Below, in pieces: positions 44,689-52,902 of a DNA stretch of 64,000 nt. Origin of the DNA: Georgenia_A wangjunii (GTDB taxonomy: Bacteria > Actinomycetota > Actinomycetes > Actinomycetales > Actinomycetaceae); assembly GCF_036421915.1 (NCBI RefSeq), contig NZ_JAZGOM010000001.1, one strand, 5' to 3'. The position numbers and the translations under genes were made by a program. The first letter of the stretch is position 1; each line of letters opens with the position of its first letter. The notes under the pieces were generated by a model, which worked only from the letters and a program-made list of their open reading frames with translations, did not search any database and had not been told where the DNA came from.

Positions 44689-45477
44689 TCATTCGCCGCC
44701 CAGCGCCGCGCGGCGGCGCCCCGGGCCTGCCACGGAGCGCACGAGCGGGCGCGGGGCAAGGCGCAGGAAGGCCGAGACGGCGCGGTAGCGCACCGAGGGC
44801 GTGACGACGACGGCGCCGCGGCGCACCCCGGCGAGGCCCGCCTCGGCGACGCGTGCGGCGTCGAGCCACGCGACGTCCGGCCAGGCGTCGGTACGCATGC
44901 GCGCCCGGTCGTGGAACTCGGTGCGCACGAGACCGGGGCACAGGACGGTCGCGGTGACGCCGGTGCCGGCGAGCTCGGCGGCGAGAGCCTCGGTGAAGGT
45001 ACGCACCCACGCCTTGTGGGCGGCGTAGGTCCCCATGACCGTCAGGGCCGCGGCGGAGGAGACGTTGAGGACGGCGCCGCGCCCGCGGCGCACCATGGCG
45101 CCCGCGGCGGCGTGGCTGAGGACCATGACGGCGCGGACCATGACGTCGAGCGCCACCTTCTCGCGCGCGAGGTCACCGTCGGGAAAGCGCTGCCGCAGGC
45201 CGAAGCCCGCGTTGTTGACGAGGAGCCCGACGGGCCGCTCGTCGCTGCGCAGCCGGTCAGCCACGACGTCGACCTGCTCGGCGACCGCGAGGTCCGCGGG
45301 CAGGATCTCGACGTGGACGGCCGCCGCCGCCCGGATCTGGCGCGCGACCTGCTCGAGCCGGTCGACGTCACGCGCCACGAGCACGAGGTCGTGGTGGGCG
45401 GCGGCAAGGACCCAGGCGATCTCCAGCCCGATCCCCGAGGTCGCGCCGGTGACCAGTGCCGTACCTCTGCGTGCCAT
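44689..45477 (-). CDS. Short-chain dehydrogenase/reductase (DltE/YqjQ-like)
   Basis: 262 residues. Cofactor motif TALVTGATSGIGLEIAWVLA (about 6-25), LVNNAGFGLRQRF (about 85-97), active-site Ser in VLNVSSAAAL and Tyr/Lys in GTYAAHKAWVRTFTEAL (about 149-165), and CPGLVRTEF after it. The AAHKA form and the GFGL motif are seen in short-chain enzymes that act on acyl or keto substrates; the true substrate is unknown. The ATG at 45477 lies 6 bases after TACGCT on the minus strand, so a leaderless message is likely. Divergent from exonuclease III with 43 bases between starts. Confidence 0.88.
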   Translation of the reverse strand: MARRGTALVTGATSGIGLEIAWVLAAAHHDLVLVARDVDRLEQVARQIRAAAAVHVEILPADLAVAEQVDVVADRLRSDERPVGLLVNNAGFGLRQRFPDGDLAREKVALDVMVRAVMVLSHAAAGAMVRRGRGAVLNVSSAAALTVMGTYAAHKAWVRTFTEALAAELAGTGVTATVLCPGLVRTEFHDRARMRTDAWPDVAWLDAARVAEAGLAGVRRGAVVVTPSVRYRAVSAFLRLAPRPLVRSVAGPGRRRAALGGE

Positions 45478-45483
45478 GTCCTC

Positions 45484-45489
45484 AGCGTA
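45484..45489 (-). promoter_or_regulatory. Leaderless-type -10 of the SDR gene
   Basis: TACGCT on the minus strand, 6 bases before the ATG at 45477. It is the mirror image of the exonuclease III promoter at 45508-45513, forming a compact divergent pair. Confidence 0.5.
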
Positions 45490-45507
45490 GGGCCGCGGGC
45501 AGCGGGA

Positions 45508-45513
45508 TACGGT
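45508..45513 (+). promoter_or_regulatory. Leaderless-type -10 of the exonuclease III gene
   Basis: TACGGT followed by 7 bases and the ATG at 45521. This spacing favours the ATG over the GTG at 45515 as the start. Confidence 0.5.
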
Positions 45514-45520
45514 CGTGCGC

Positions 45521-46312
45521 ATGCGGCTAGCGACGTGGAACGTCAACTCGATCCGGACCCGGGTGGACCGGGTCGTCGGCTTCCTCGAACGCTCGGGGAC
45601 CGACGTGCTCGCCATGCAGGAGACGAAGTGCAGGGACGAGCAGTTCCCGCTCGAGGCGTTCACGGCCGCGGGCTACGAGGTCGCCCTCCACGGGCTGAGC
45701 CAGTGGAACGGCGTCGCCGTCGTGTCCCGCGTGGGCCTGTCCGACGTCGAGGTCGGCTTCCCGGGGATGCCGACGTGGGGCGACCCGGCCGCCGCCGAGG
45801 CCCGCGCCCTCGGGGTGAGCGTCGCCGGCGTCAAGGTGTGGAGCCTGTACGTGCCCAACGGCCGCGAGCTCGGCGACCCCCACTACGTGTACAAGCTCGA
45901 GTGGCTCACGGCCCTGCGCGCCGCCGCGGGGGCGTGGCTCGCCGCCGACCCCACCGCGCAGGTGGCGCTCGTCGGGGACTGGAACGTCGCCCCGCTCGAC
46001 GAGGACGTCTGGGACATCACCGCCTTCACCGGGTCGACGCACGTCTCCCCCGCCGAGCGCGCGGCGCTCGCCGCCCTCGGCGACGTCGGCTTCACCGACG
46101 TCACGCGCGCCCACACCCCGCGGGCCTTCACGTACTGGGACTACCAGCGGCTCCGCTTCCCGCGGAACGAGGGCATGCGCATCGACCTCGTCCTCGCCTC
46201 CCCCGCCCTCGCCGCCCGGGTCACCGGAGCGCGCATCGACCGGGACGAGCGAAAGGGGAAGGGCGCGAGCGATCACGTGCCCGTCGTCGTCGACCTCGAC
46301 CGCGTGTCCTGA
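45521..46312 (+). CDS. xthA: Exodeoxyribonuclease III (AP endonuclease)
   Basis: 263-residue DNA-repair enzyme of the endonuclease/exonuclease/phosphatase fold. Motifs: LATWNVNSIRTRVDRV (about 3-18), VLAMQETKCRDEQFP (the metal-binding Glu, about 29-43), SLYVPNGRELGDPHYVYKLEWL (about 106-127), VGDWNVAPLDEDVWD (about 149-163), YTWWD-like FTYWDYQRLRFPRNEGMRIDLVLAS and the final SDHVPVV with the catalytic Asp and His. It cuts at abasic sites and removes 3' blocks. Divergent from an SDR gene with back-to-back leaderless promoters; convergent with the serine hydrolase gene after 19 bases. Confidence 0.95.
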   Translation: MRLATWNVNSIRTRVDRVVGFLERSGTDVLAMQETKCRDEQFPLEAFTAAGYEVALHGLSQWNGVAVVSRVGLSDVEVGFPGMPTWGDPAAAEARALGVSVAGVKVWSLYVPNGRELGDPHYVYKLEWLTALRAAAGAWLAADPTAQVALVGDWNVAPLDEDVWDITAFTGSTHVSPAERAALAALGDVGFTDVTRAHTPRAFTYWDYQRLRFPRNEGMRIDLVLASPALAARVTGARIDRDERKGKGASDHVPVVVDLDRVS

Positions 46313-46331
46313 CCGGCCGGGGTCGGTCCGG

Positions 46332-47156
46332 TCAGAGCGCGCCGTCGCGCGCCGCGGCGAGGACGTCGTCGGACAGGCGCGGCCACACCTGGGCGGCCCA
46401 GTCCCCGAAGGGGGAGGCGCCGAGGAAGGCGGTGGCGAGACCGGCGCGCGGGTCGACCCACAGGAAGCTGCCCGACTGGCCGAAGTGACCGAAGGTCGCG
46501 GGGTCGTTCTCCGCGCCGGTCCAGTGCGGGGTCTTGGCGCCGCGCACCTCGAGCCCGAGCCCCCAGTCGTTCTCCTTCTGCCGGCCGAACCCGGGCAGGA
46601 CGCCGGTGAGGCTGGGAAAGACGACGCGCGTGGCCTCGCCGTGGAGCTCGGGACTCACCAGCGTCGGCACGAGGAGCTCCCGGCCGAGCGCGGCGAGGTC
46701 GGCCGCGGAGCCGCTGCCGGCGTGCGCCGCGGAGCCGTCGATGACGACGGTGCTCATGCCGAGCGGGACGAGGACGCTCTCCTCCGCCCACTCGGGGAAG
46801 TCCGTCCCGACGGCGAAGGCGACGTGGTCGGCGAGGAGCTCGAACCCGTAGTTGCTGTAGATCCGACGGTCCCCGGGCTTGGCGATGACGTCACCCCCGC
46901 CGAAGGGGACGCCCGAGGCGTGCGCGAGGAGGTGCCGCACCGTCGCCCCCTCGGGGCCGGCGGCCTCGTCGAGGTCGACGAGGTGCCGCTCGACGGCGAC
47001 GAGCGTGGCCATGGCGGTGACGAGCTTCGTCACCGACGCCCAGGGGAAGATCGTGCTGTCCGGGCCGTGGGCGGCCCGGACGCGCTCGGCGTCGGTGACG
47101 ACGACGGCGTGGGGGAAGTCGATGGCGTCGAGTGCGCTGAAGGTTGCGGGGCTCAC
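46332..47156 (-). CDS. Beta-lactamase-family serine hydrolase (class C/PBP4* type)
   Basis: 274 residues. The active-site Ser-x-x-Lys is in FPWASVTKLVTA (about 37-48), followed by YSNYGFELLADHV (Tyr-x-Asn motif, about 100-112) and a HFGQSGSF segment near 225 that fills the place of the third motif. No signal peptide is seen, so it is probably cytoplasmic: an esterase or peptidase rather than a true beta-lactamase. GTG at 47156 is preferred; CACCCT lies 6 bases upstream. An in-frame ATG at 47183 falls inside the clpB terminator hairpin. Convergent with exonuclease III; the stops are separated by a short GACCGG/CCGGTC palindrome. Confidence 0.82.
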   Translation of the reverse strand: MSPATFSALDAIDFPHAVVVTDAERVRAAHGPDSTIFPWASVTKLVTAMATLVAVERHLVDLDEAAGPEGATVRHLLAHASGVPFGGGDVIAKPGDRRIYSNYGFELLADHVAFAVGTDFPEWAEESVLVPLGMSTVVIDGSAAHAGSGSAADLAALGRELLVPTLVSPELHGEATRVVFPSLTGVLPGFGRQKENDWGLGLEVRGAKTPHWTGAENDPATFGHFGQSGSFLWVDPRAGLATAFLGASPFGDWAAQVWPRLSDDVLAAARDGAL

Positions 47157-47186
47157 CCCTCCAGGGTGCCATCCATCGCCCACCCC

Positions 47187-47212
47187 GGGCCGCCGGGACG
47201 GCCCGGCGGCCC
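47187..47212 (-). terminator. Terminator of clpB
   Basis: 11-bp perfect stem (47187-47197 with 47202-47212) and a 4-base loop, extended by CCC/GGG across one bulged base. It starts 12 bases past the clpB stop on the minus strand and separates clpB from the serine hydrolase gene. Confidence 0.7.
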
Positions 47213-47224
47213 CGGGTGCGGGCG

Positions 47225-49858
47225 TCAGACGGCGGAGCGGGCGCTCGGGACGTCCGCCGCCCGCGGCTCGAGGACGAGGCCCGGCTCCCCGTCCGGGGCG
47301 CGGTCGACGACGACGAGGTCGCCGTCGTGGACCTGGCCGCCGAGCATGAGCCTGGCGAGCTGGTCACCGATGGCGGTCTGCACGAGCCGGCGCAGCGGCC
47401 GGGCGCCGTACGCCGGGTCGAAGCCCTCGAGCGCGAGCCACTCCGCGGCGGCCGGCGTCACCTCGAGCCGCAACCTGCGGTCCGCGAGGCGCGCGGCGAG
47501 CCGGTCGATCTGGAGCGTGACGATCGAGCTGAGCTCGGCGAGGCTGAGGGCGTCGAAGAGGACGACGTCGTCGAGCCGGTTGAGGAACTCCGGCTTGAAC
47601 GCGCCGCGCACGGCGCCCATGACGGCGTCCCGCTTGGCGTCGTCCGCCATCATCGGGTCGACGAGGAACTGCGAGCCGAGGTTCGAGGTCAGCACGAGGA
47701 TGACGTTGCGGAAGTCGACCGTGCGGCCCTGACCGTCGGTGAGGCGGCCGTCGTCGAGCACCTGGAGGAGGATGTCGAAGACCTCGGGGTGGGCCTTCTC
47801 GACCTCGTCGAGGAGGACGACGGAGTAGGGGCGCCGGCGGACGGCCTCGGTGAGCTGGCCACCCTCCTCGTACCCGACGTAGCCGGGAGGGGCACCGACG
47901 AGCCGGGCGACGGAGTGCTTCTCCGCGTACTCGCTCATGTCGATGCGCACGATCGCGCGCTCGTCGTCGAAGAGGAAGTCCGCGAGCGCCTTCGCGAGCT
48001 CGGTCTTGCCGACGCCGGTCGGCCCGAGGAAGAGGAACGAGCCGGTGGGCCGGTCGGGGTCGGACACCCCGGCGCGCGAGCGCCGGACGGCGTCGGAGAC
48101 CGCCCGCACCGCCTGGCGCTGGCCGATGAGCCGCTCACCGATGACGTCCTCCATGCGCAGGAGCTTCTCCGTCTCGCCCTGGAGGAGGCGTCCGACGGGG
48201 ATGCCGGTCCACGCGCCGACGACCTCGGCGACCTCCTCGGCGGAGACCTTGTCCGCGATCATCGGGGTCTGCGCCGACTCGTCCGCGGCGCGCACGTCCT
48301 CAGCGGCCTCGGCGGCGGCGATCTCCCGCTCGACGGCGGGGATCTCGCCGTTCTGCAGGCGGCCGGCGTCCTCGTAGCGGCCCTCGCGGATCGCACGGTC
48401 GAGCTGGGTGCGCAGGTCGTCGAGGCGCACGCGCAGGTCACCGACCCGGTTGTGCCCCGCCTTCTCGTTCTCCCACCGCGCGTTGAGCGCGGCGAGCTCC
48501 TCCTCCCGGTCGGCGAGGTCCTCGCGCAGCCGCTCGAGCCGCTCGCGGGAGGCGTCGTCGTCGGACTCGGCGAGGTAGGCCTCCTCCATCCGGAGGCGGT
48601 CGACGGCGCGGCGCAGGACGTCGATCTCCTCCGGGGAGGAGTCGAGCTCCATGCGGAGGCGGGACGCGGCCTCGTCGACGAGGTCGATGGCCTTGTCCGG
48701 GAGCTGGCGGCCGGTGATGTAGCGGTCGGAGAGGGTCGCCGCGGCGACGAGCGCGCCGTCGGAGATCGTCACCTTGTGGTGCGCCTCGTACTTGGGCGCG
48801 ATGCCGCGCAGGATGGCGACGGTGTCCTCGACCGAGGGCTCACCGACGAACACCTGCTGGAACCGCCGCTCGAGCGCCGGGTCCTTCTCGATGCGCTCGC
48901 GGTACTCGTCGAGCGTCGTCGCACCGACGAGCCGGAGCTCGCCGCGCGCGAGCATGGGCTTGAGCATGTTCCCGGCATCCATGGCCGAGTCACCCCCCGC
49001 GCCGGCGCCGACGACGGTGTGGAGCTCGTCGATGAACGTGACGACCTCCCCCTCGGCGGACTTGATCTCCTCGAGGACCGCCTTGAGGCGCTCCTCGAAC
49101 TCGCCGCGGTACTTCGCCCCGGCGACCATCGCGGCGAGGTCGAGGGCGATGAGGCGCTTGTTGCGCAGCGACTCGGGCACGTCGCCGTCGACGATGCGCT
49201 GGGCGAGGCCCTCGACGACGGCCGTCTTGCCGACACCGGGCTCACCGATGAGGACGGGGTTGTTCTTCGTCCGGCGCGACAGGACCTGGACGACGCGCCG
49301 GATCTCGGAGTCGCGGCCGATGACGGGGTCGAGCTTGCCGTCGCGGGCGGCGGCAGTCATGTCCTGGCCGTACTTCTCCAGCGCCTTGTACGTCCCCTCG
49401 GGGTCCGGGCTCGTCACCTTGGCGGTGCCGCGGACGGCGGGCAGCGCGGACGCGAGGGCGTCCCGCCCCGCGCCGGCCGTGCGCAGGATGTCGCCCGCCG
49501 GCCCGGTGCTGCGGGCCAGGCCGAGGAGGAGGTGCTCGGTGGAGACGTACTCGTCCCCGAGCGCCGTGGCCTCCTCGCCGGCCTGGGTGATGACGTTCAT
49601 CATGGCGCGCGACGTCTGCGGCTGGGCCACCGAGGCGCCCGAGGCGTTCGGCAGCGCGGCGACGGCCGCGCGCGTCCGCTCGGCCACGGCGCGACGGTCC
49701 GCGCCGACGGCGTCGAGCAGCCCGGACGCGACCCCGCCGTCCTGGGCGAGCAGCGCGGCGAGCAGGTGCACCGGCTCGAGGGCCGGGTTGCCGGCCGCCG
49801 ACGCCGACTGGATCGCCGCGGCGATCGCCTCCTGCGACTTGGTCGTGAGCTTGTCCAT
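47225..49858 (-). CDS. clpB: ATP-dependent chaperone ClpB
   Basis: 877-residue disaggregase that threads aggregated proteins together with DnaK. N-terminal Clp domain (about 1-145), first AAA+ domain with Walker A GEPGVGKT (205-212), a coiled middle domain (about 405-520, rich in Arg/Glu/Leu, the M-domain that meets DnaK), second AAA+ domain with GPTGVGKTEL and the sensor RLDDVVLFDAL. The C-terminus is a short disordered tail. The ATG at 49858 has GGAGG 5 bases upstream. A HAIR operator at 49912-49932, 54 bases upstream, places it under HspR, like dnaK at 60.5 kb. Confidence 0.97.
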   Translation of the reverse strand: MDKLTTKSQEAIAAAIQSASAAGNPALEPVHLLAALLAQDGGVASGLLDAVGADRRAVAERTRAAVAALPNASGASVAQPQTSRAMMNVITQAGEEATALGDEYVSTEHLLLGLARSTGPAGDILRTAGAGRDALASALPAVRGTAKVTSPDPEGTYKALEKYGQDMTAAARDGKLDPVIGRDSEIRRVVQVLSRRTKNNPVLIGEPGVGKTAVVEGLAQRIVDGDVPESLRNKRLIALDLAAMVAGAKYRGEFEERLKAVLEEIKSAEGEVVTFIDELHTVVGAGAGGDSAMDAGNMLKPMLARGELRLVGATTLDEYRERIEKDPALERRFQQVFVGEPSVEDTVAILRGIAPKYEAHHKVTISDGALVAAATLSDRYITGRQLPDKAIDLVDEAASRLRMELDSSPEEIDVLRRAVDRLRMEEAYLAESDDDASRERLERLREDLADREEELAALNARWENEKAGHNRVGDLRVRLDDLRTQLDRAIREGRYEDAGRLQNGEIPAVEREIAAAEAAEDVRAADESAQTPMIADKVSAEEVAEVVGAWTGIPVGRLLQGETEKLLRMEDVIGERLIGQRQAVRAVSDAVRRSRAGVSDPDRPTGSFLFLGPTGVGKTELAKALADFLFDDERAIVRIDMSEYAEKHSVARLVGAPPGYVGYEEGGQLTEAVRRRPYSVVLLDEVEKAHPEVFDILLQVLDDGRLTDGQGRTVDFRNVILVLTSNLGSQFLVDPMMADDAKRDAVMGAVRGAFKPEFLNRLDDVVLFDALSLAELSSIVTLQIDRLAARLADRRLRLEVTPAAAEWLALEGFDPAYGARPLRRLVQTAIGDQLARLMLGGQVHDGDLVVVDRAPDGEPGLVLEPRAADVPSARSAV

Positions 49859-49911
49859 CAAGACCTCCGGAGCATCAGGGATGGGGTTCTGATGTGTGCA
49901 ACGCGCGTGAG

Positions 49912-49932
49912 TTGAGTCTATTCCGCTCAACC
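49912..49932 (-). promoter_or_regulatory. HAIR operator (HspR-binding inverted repeat) upstream of clpB
   Basis: GTTGAGT-N7-GCTCAAC, a near-perfect match to the HAIR consensus CTTGAGT-N7-ACTCAAG. It lies 54 bases upstream of the clpB start. TAGACT inside the operator on the minus strand may be the -10, so HspR bound here would block the promoter. Confidence 0.85.
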
Positions 49933-50038
49933 TTGTTCCGCACCCATCCACCGCGTGCGTGCGCCCGCGACGCGCGCCCTGCTCGCCGACGTCGCCACCT
50001 TCGTGGCGGATCACCTCCCGGCGGGCGCCTGACGCCCC

Positions 50039-51478
50039 CTACGCGACCCCGGGCGCGAACGCCGGCCACGGGTCCGCCTCCTCGAGCTGCGCGGCGAGGG
50101 CGAGGAGCAGCTCCTCCTGCCCGGTCCCGACGGCGCCGAGCTGGACCCCGAAGGGCAGCCGGGCGCCGTCGACGTCCGCTCGGTGGAGGGGGACCGAGAT
50201 GGCCGGCGCGCCCGTGATGTTCCACGCGCTCGTCCATGGGGTGAAGGCCTTCTGCGCCTCGAAGTCGGCCGCCGGGTCTGCGTCGTCGCGCATGGCTCCG
50301 ACCGGGACCGGCGGCTGGGCGAGCGTCGGAGTGAGGACGACGTCGAGCCCTGCCCACGTCGTCGCCGCCTGCCGGGCGAGGCGCTGGACCGCCCCGAGGG
50401 CCTCGGCGTGCTCGAGGGCGGTGACCGTGCGGCCCTGGTCGCGCATCCAGCGGGTGAGCGGCACGAGGAGCCCGTCGCGCTCGGGTGGGACCGGGGCCGA
50501 GAGCGCCCCGACCGCCCACAGCGGGCGGAAGGCGTCCCACTGCTCGGGGGTGAAGGGGACGACGGTCGGCTCGACGTGGTGCCCGAGCTCCTCGAGCAGC
50601 CGGACGGCCCGCTCGACGGCGGCGACGGCGGCGGGATGCACCGGGGCGCCCGCGACGTTGACCGGCTCGAGGAGGACGCCGATCCGCAAGGCGCCCGGGC
50701 CCCGGTCGCACGCGTCGAGGTAGGTCGTCCCGGGCGGCGGGAGCACGTAGGGGTCGCCGGGCCAGGGCCGGGCGAGGACGTCGAGGAACGCGGCCGTGTC
50801 GCGGACGGTCCGGGTGAGGACGCCGTCGGCGGTGAGCCCGGCACCGTCGACGCCGAGCGGCCCCTTCGACACCCGCCCGCGCGACGGCTTGAGCCCGACG
50901 AGCCCGCACACGGCGGCGGGGATGCGGATCGAGCCGCCGCCGTCGTTGCCGTGCGCGACGGGGACGATGCCCGCGGCGACCGCCGCCGCGGCGCCGCCGC
51001 TCGAGCCCCCGGCGCCGCGCGCGAGGTCCCACGGCGTGCGCGCCGGGGCTGCGACGTCGGGCTCGGTGTACGGCGGGAGGCCGAGCTCGGGCGTCGTCGT
51101 CTTGCCGACCATGAGCGTGCCGGCCTCACGCAGGAGAGTGGTGACGCCGTCGTCGGCCGGGGCGACGTAGCCCGCGAGCGCGGCGCTACCGGCCTCGAAG
51201 GGCAACCCGGCGACCATCGTCAGGTCCTTGACGGGGCACGGGACGCCGAGGAAGGGCGGGAGCGGGTCGTCCTCGGCGCCCCGGCGGGCGAGGCGCTCCG
51301 CCGCCGCGCGTGCCTGCTCGCGGGCGTGCTCCTCGGCCACGTGGACGAACGCGCCCACCGTGGGCCCGATCCGGCGTGCCCGCTCGAGGGTGTGCTCGAG
51401 GACCTCGGTCGGGCTGACGGCACCGGCCCGGACCGCGGCGGCGAGGTCGAGGGCGCTGAGGTCGTGGAGCTCGCTCAT
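50039..51478 (-). CDS. Amidase (amidase-signature family)
   Basis: 479-residue amidohydrolase. Catalytic triad: Lys in VPCPVKDLTMVAG (about 80-92), the cis-Ser and nucleophile Ser in the glycine-rich GGSSGGAAAAVAAGIVPVAHGNDGGGSIRIPA block (about 156-187), followed by VGLKPSRGRVS (about 194-204). The family hydrolyses amides such as acylamides, indoleacetamide or 6-aminohexanoate oligomers; the substrate is not clear. It is not a GatA (no gatB or gatC near). It follows clpB's promoter region on the same strand but has its own upstream gap of 137 bases. Confidence 0.9.
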   Translation of the reverse strand: MSELHDLSALDLAAAVRAGAVSPTEVLEHTLERARRIGPTVGAFVHVAEEHAREQARAAAERLARRGAEDDPLPPFLGVPCPVKDLTMVAGLPFEAGSAALAGYVAPADDGVTTLLREAGTLMVGKTTTPELGLPPYTEPDVAAPARTPWDLARGAGGSSGGAAAAVAAGIVPVAHGNDGGGSIRIPAAVCGLVGLKPSRGRVSKGPLGVDGAGLTADGVLTRTVRDTAAFLDVLARPWPGDPYVLPPPGTTYLDACDRGPGALRIGVLLEPVNVAGAPVHPAAVAAVERAVRLLEELGHHVEPTVVPFTPEQWDAFRPLWAVGALSAPVPPERDGLLVPLTRWMRDQGRTVTALEHAEALGAVQRLARQAATTWAGLDVVLTPTLAQPPVPVGAMRDDADPAADFEAQKAFTPWTSAWNITGAPAISVPLHRADVDGARLPFGVQLGAVGTGQEELLLALAAQLEEADPWPAFAPGVA

Positions 51479-51615
51479 CGCCCGAGGCTAGCCGCCTCGA
51501 CGGCGGGGCACTCACCCTGGCCGGGCCGCTCCGCTCCGGTTGCCGACCCCGGCCGCGGCGCGCACGCTCGAGGAGGAGCACCGCAGGCGGCGGTGCCGCG
51601 ACGGAAGGAACCGAG

Positions 51616-51786
51616 ATGGGTATCGGCGACAAGGCGAAGGACGCGCTCGGCGGCGAGAAGGGCGAGCAGGCGAGCGACAGCGCGCTCGACAAGGGGTCGG
51701 ACTTCGCAGACGACAAGACCGGCGGCAAGCACGGCGACAAGATCGACAAGGGCCGCGACGCCGCGGACAAGAAGATCGGCGGGTAG
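51616..51786 (+). CDS. Small MT0933-type antitoxin-like protein
   Basis: 56-residue, highly charged protein: MGIGDKAKDALGGEKGEQAS, then a Lys/Asp/Gly-rich body ending ADKKIGG. The alternating Asp/Lys pattern with DKTGGKHGDKIDKGRD matches the MT0933-like antitoxin family (PF14013) found widely in actinobacteria. AAGGAA lies about 7 bases upstream of the ATG. No toxin gene adjoins it: the neighbours are an amidase on the other strand and an SDR gene. Members without a toxin are frequent and may really be stress proteins of the CsbD kind; the antitoxin label is by family only. Confidence 0.72.
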   Translation: MGIGDKAKDALGGEKGEQASDSALDKGSDFADDKTGGKHGDKIDKGRDAADKKIGG

Positions 51787-51880
51787 CCCTCACCGGAGGC
51801 CGGGCGAGCGCCCGGTCATGCGGTTCGACGGCGGCGGGCACCACGCCCGCCGCCGTCGGCATGTCCGGGGTCGGCCTCTC

Positions 51881-52720
51881 CTAGGGCCGGCGCCAGTCGT
51901 CGGACTCGAGGGCGGCGCCGGCCATCGGGCCCATCTGAAGCATCCCGCCGTCGACGGGCCAGGACGCCCCGTTGACGTAGGACGCCTCAGGCGAGCAGAG
52001 GAAGCGGACGACGGCGGCGATCTCGCGCGCGTCCCCGGGCCGGCCGACCGGGATGCCGGGCGTGGCCTTCTCCCCGCCCGCGAGCACCGACTCGTCAGTC
52101 ATCCCCGTCATCGGCGTCGCGATGAGTCCCGGCGCGACGGCGTTGACCGTGATGCCGTGCTCGGCGAGCTCGAGGGCGGCGACCCGCACGAGGAGGCCGA
52201 GGCCGCCCTTGGCCGCGCAGTAGGGCGCGGCGCCGATCTTGGGGGCGTGCTCGTGGACGCTCGTGATGGCGACGATGCGCCCGCCGCGCCCCGCCTCGAC
52301 CATGTGCCGGGCTCCGGCCTGGAGGCAGGAGAACGCCCCGTCGAGGTCGACGGAGACCACCTCGCGCCACGTGGCGAAGTCGAGGTCGAGCAGGAGCGTC
52401 GACGTGCCCGTGCCCGAGTTGAGGACAAGGGTGTCGAGCCCGCCCATGGCACCGGCGAGCGCGTCGACGACGGCGCCGCCCGTCTCCGGGTCAGTGAGGT
52501 CGAGGTGGCGCACGTACGCCTCGGCGCCCGCCGCACGCACCTCCTCCGCCGTGCGCTCGGCGCCCTCCTCGTCCGTGTGCCACGTGATGCCGACGTGGCG
52601 CCCGGGCGCCGCCAGCGCCACCGCCGTCGCCCGGCCGATGCCGGAGTCGGAACCGGTGATGATGATCCGGCGCGGGACGTTCCCCGTGGCCTCGTCGATG
52701 GGGTTCGGCTCTGCTGACAC
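51881..52720 (-). CDS. Short-chain dehydrogenase/reductase (glucose 1-dehydrogenase-like)
   Basis: 279 residues. RRIIITGSDSGIGRATAVAL (about 17-36) is the NAD(P) site, with Asp in place of the more usual Arg/Lys in the turn; LVLNSGTGTS stands where NNAG is expected (about 98-107). Active-site Ser in VAITSVHEHAPKIGAAPYCAAKGGL with Tyr-x-x-x-Lys (about 150-174), then VAPGLIATPM. GTG start at 52720 with AAGGAGGAG just upstream. The departure from NNAG to NSGT is unusual but the catalytic Tyr and Lys remain, so it should be active. Divergent from the S9 peptidase gene. Confidence 0.88.
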   Translation of the reverse strand: MSAEPNPIDEATGNVPRRIIITGSDSGIGRATAVALAAPGRHVGITWHTDEEGAERTAEEVRAAGAEAYVRHLDLTDPETGGAVVDALAGAMGGLDTLVLNSGTGTSTLLLDLDFATWREVVSVDLDGAFSCLQAGARHMVEAGRGGRIVAITSVHEHAPKIGAAPYCAAKGGLGLLVRVAALELAEHGITVNAVAPGLIATPMTGMTDESVLAGGEKATPGIPVGRPGDAREIAAVVRFLCSPEASYVNGASWPVDGGMLQMGPMAGAALESDDWRRP

Positions 52721-52902
52721 GTCTCCTCCTTGGTTCCTCGGCGCCGACCACGCGGGCACCGGTGGGGCGGGAGACCCAGGGTGGCGCGGACGCACGGCCC
52801 TCGCACGCGGACGCCGCCCCACCCCGCTCCCCCGGTCGGCGCCCGCGCCGAGGACGACCGAAGGCACCGGTGCGGGGCACTCGCGCGCGAGTGCGTGATG
52901 GG

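Noticed and set aside
46311..46333. Terminator between exonuclease III and the serine hydrolase gene (GACCGG/CCGGTC)
   Set aside because: The stem is only 6 bp and overlaps both stop codons, so it is too weak to call.
49955..50032. Short open frame of 25 codons on the plus strand between clpB and the amidase gene
   Set aside because: It reads like a plausible protein end (VATFVADHLPAGA) but has no ribosome site or partner sequence upstream; at most a gene remnant, not supportable.
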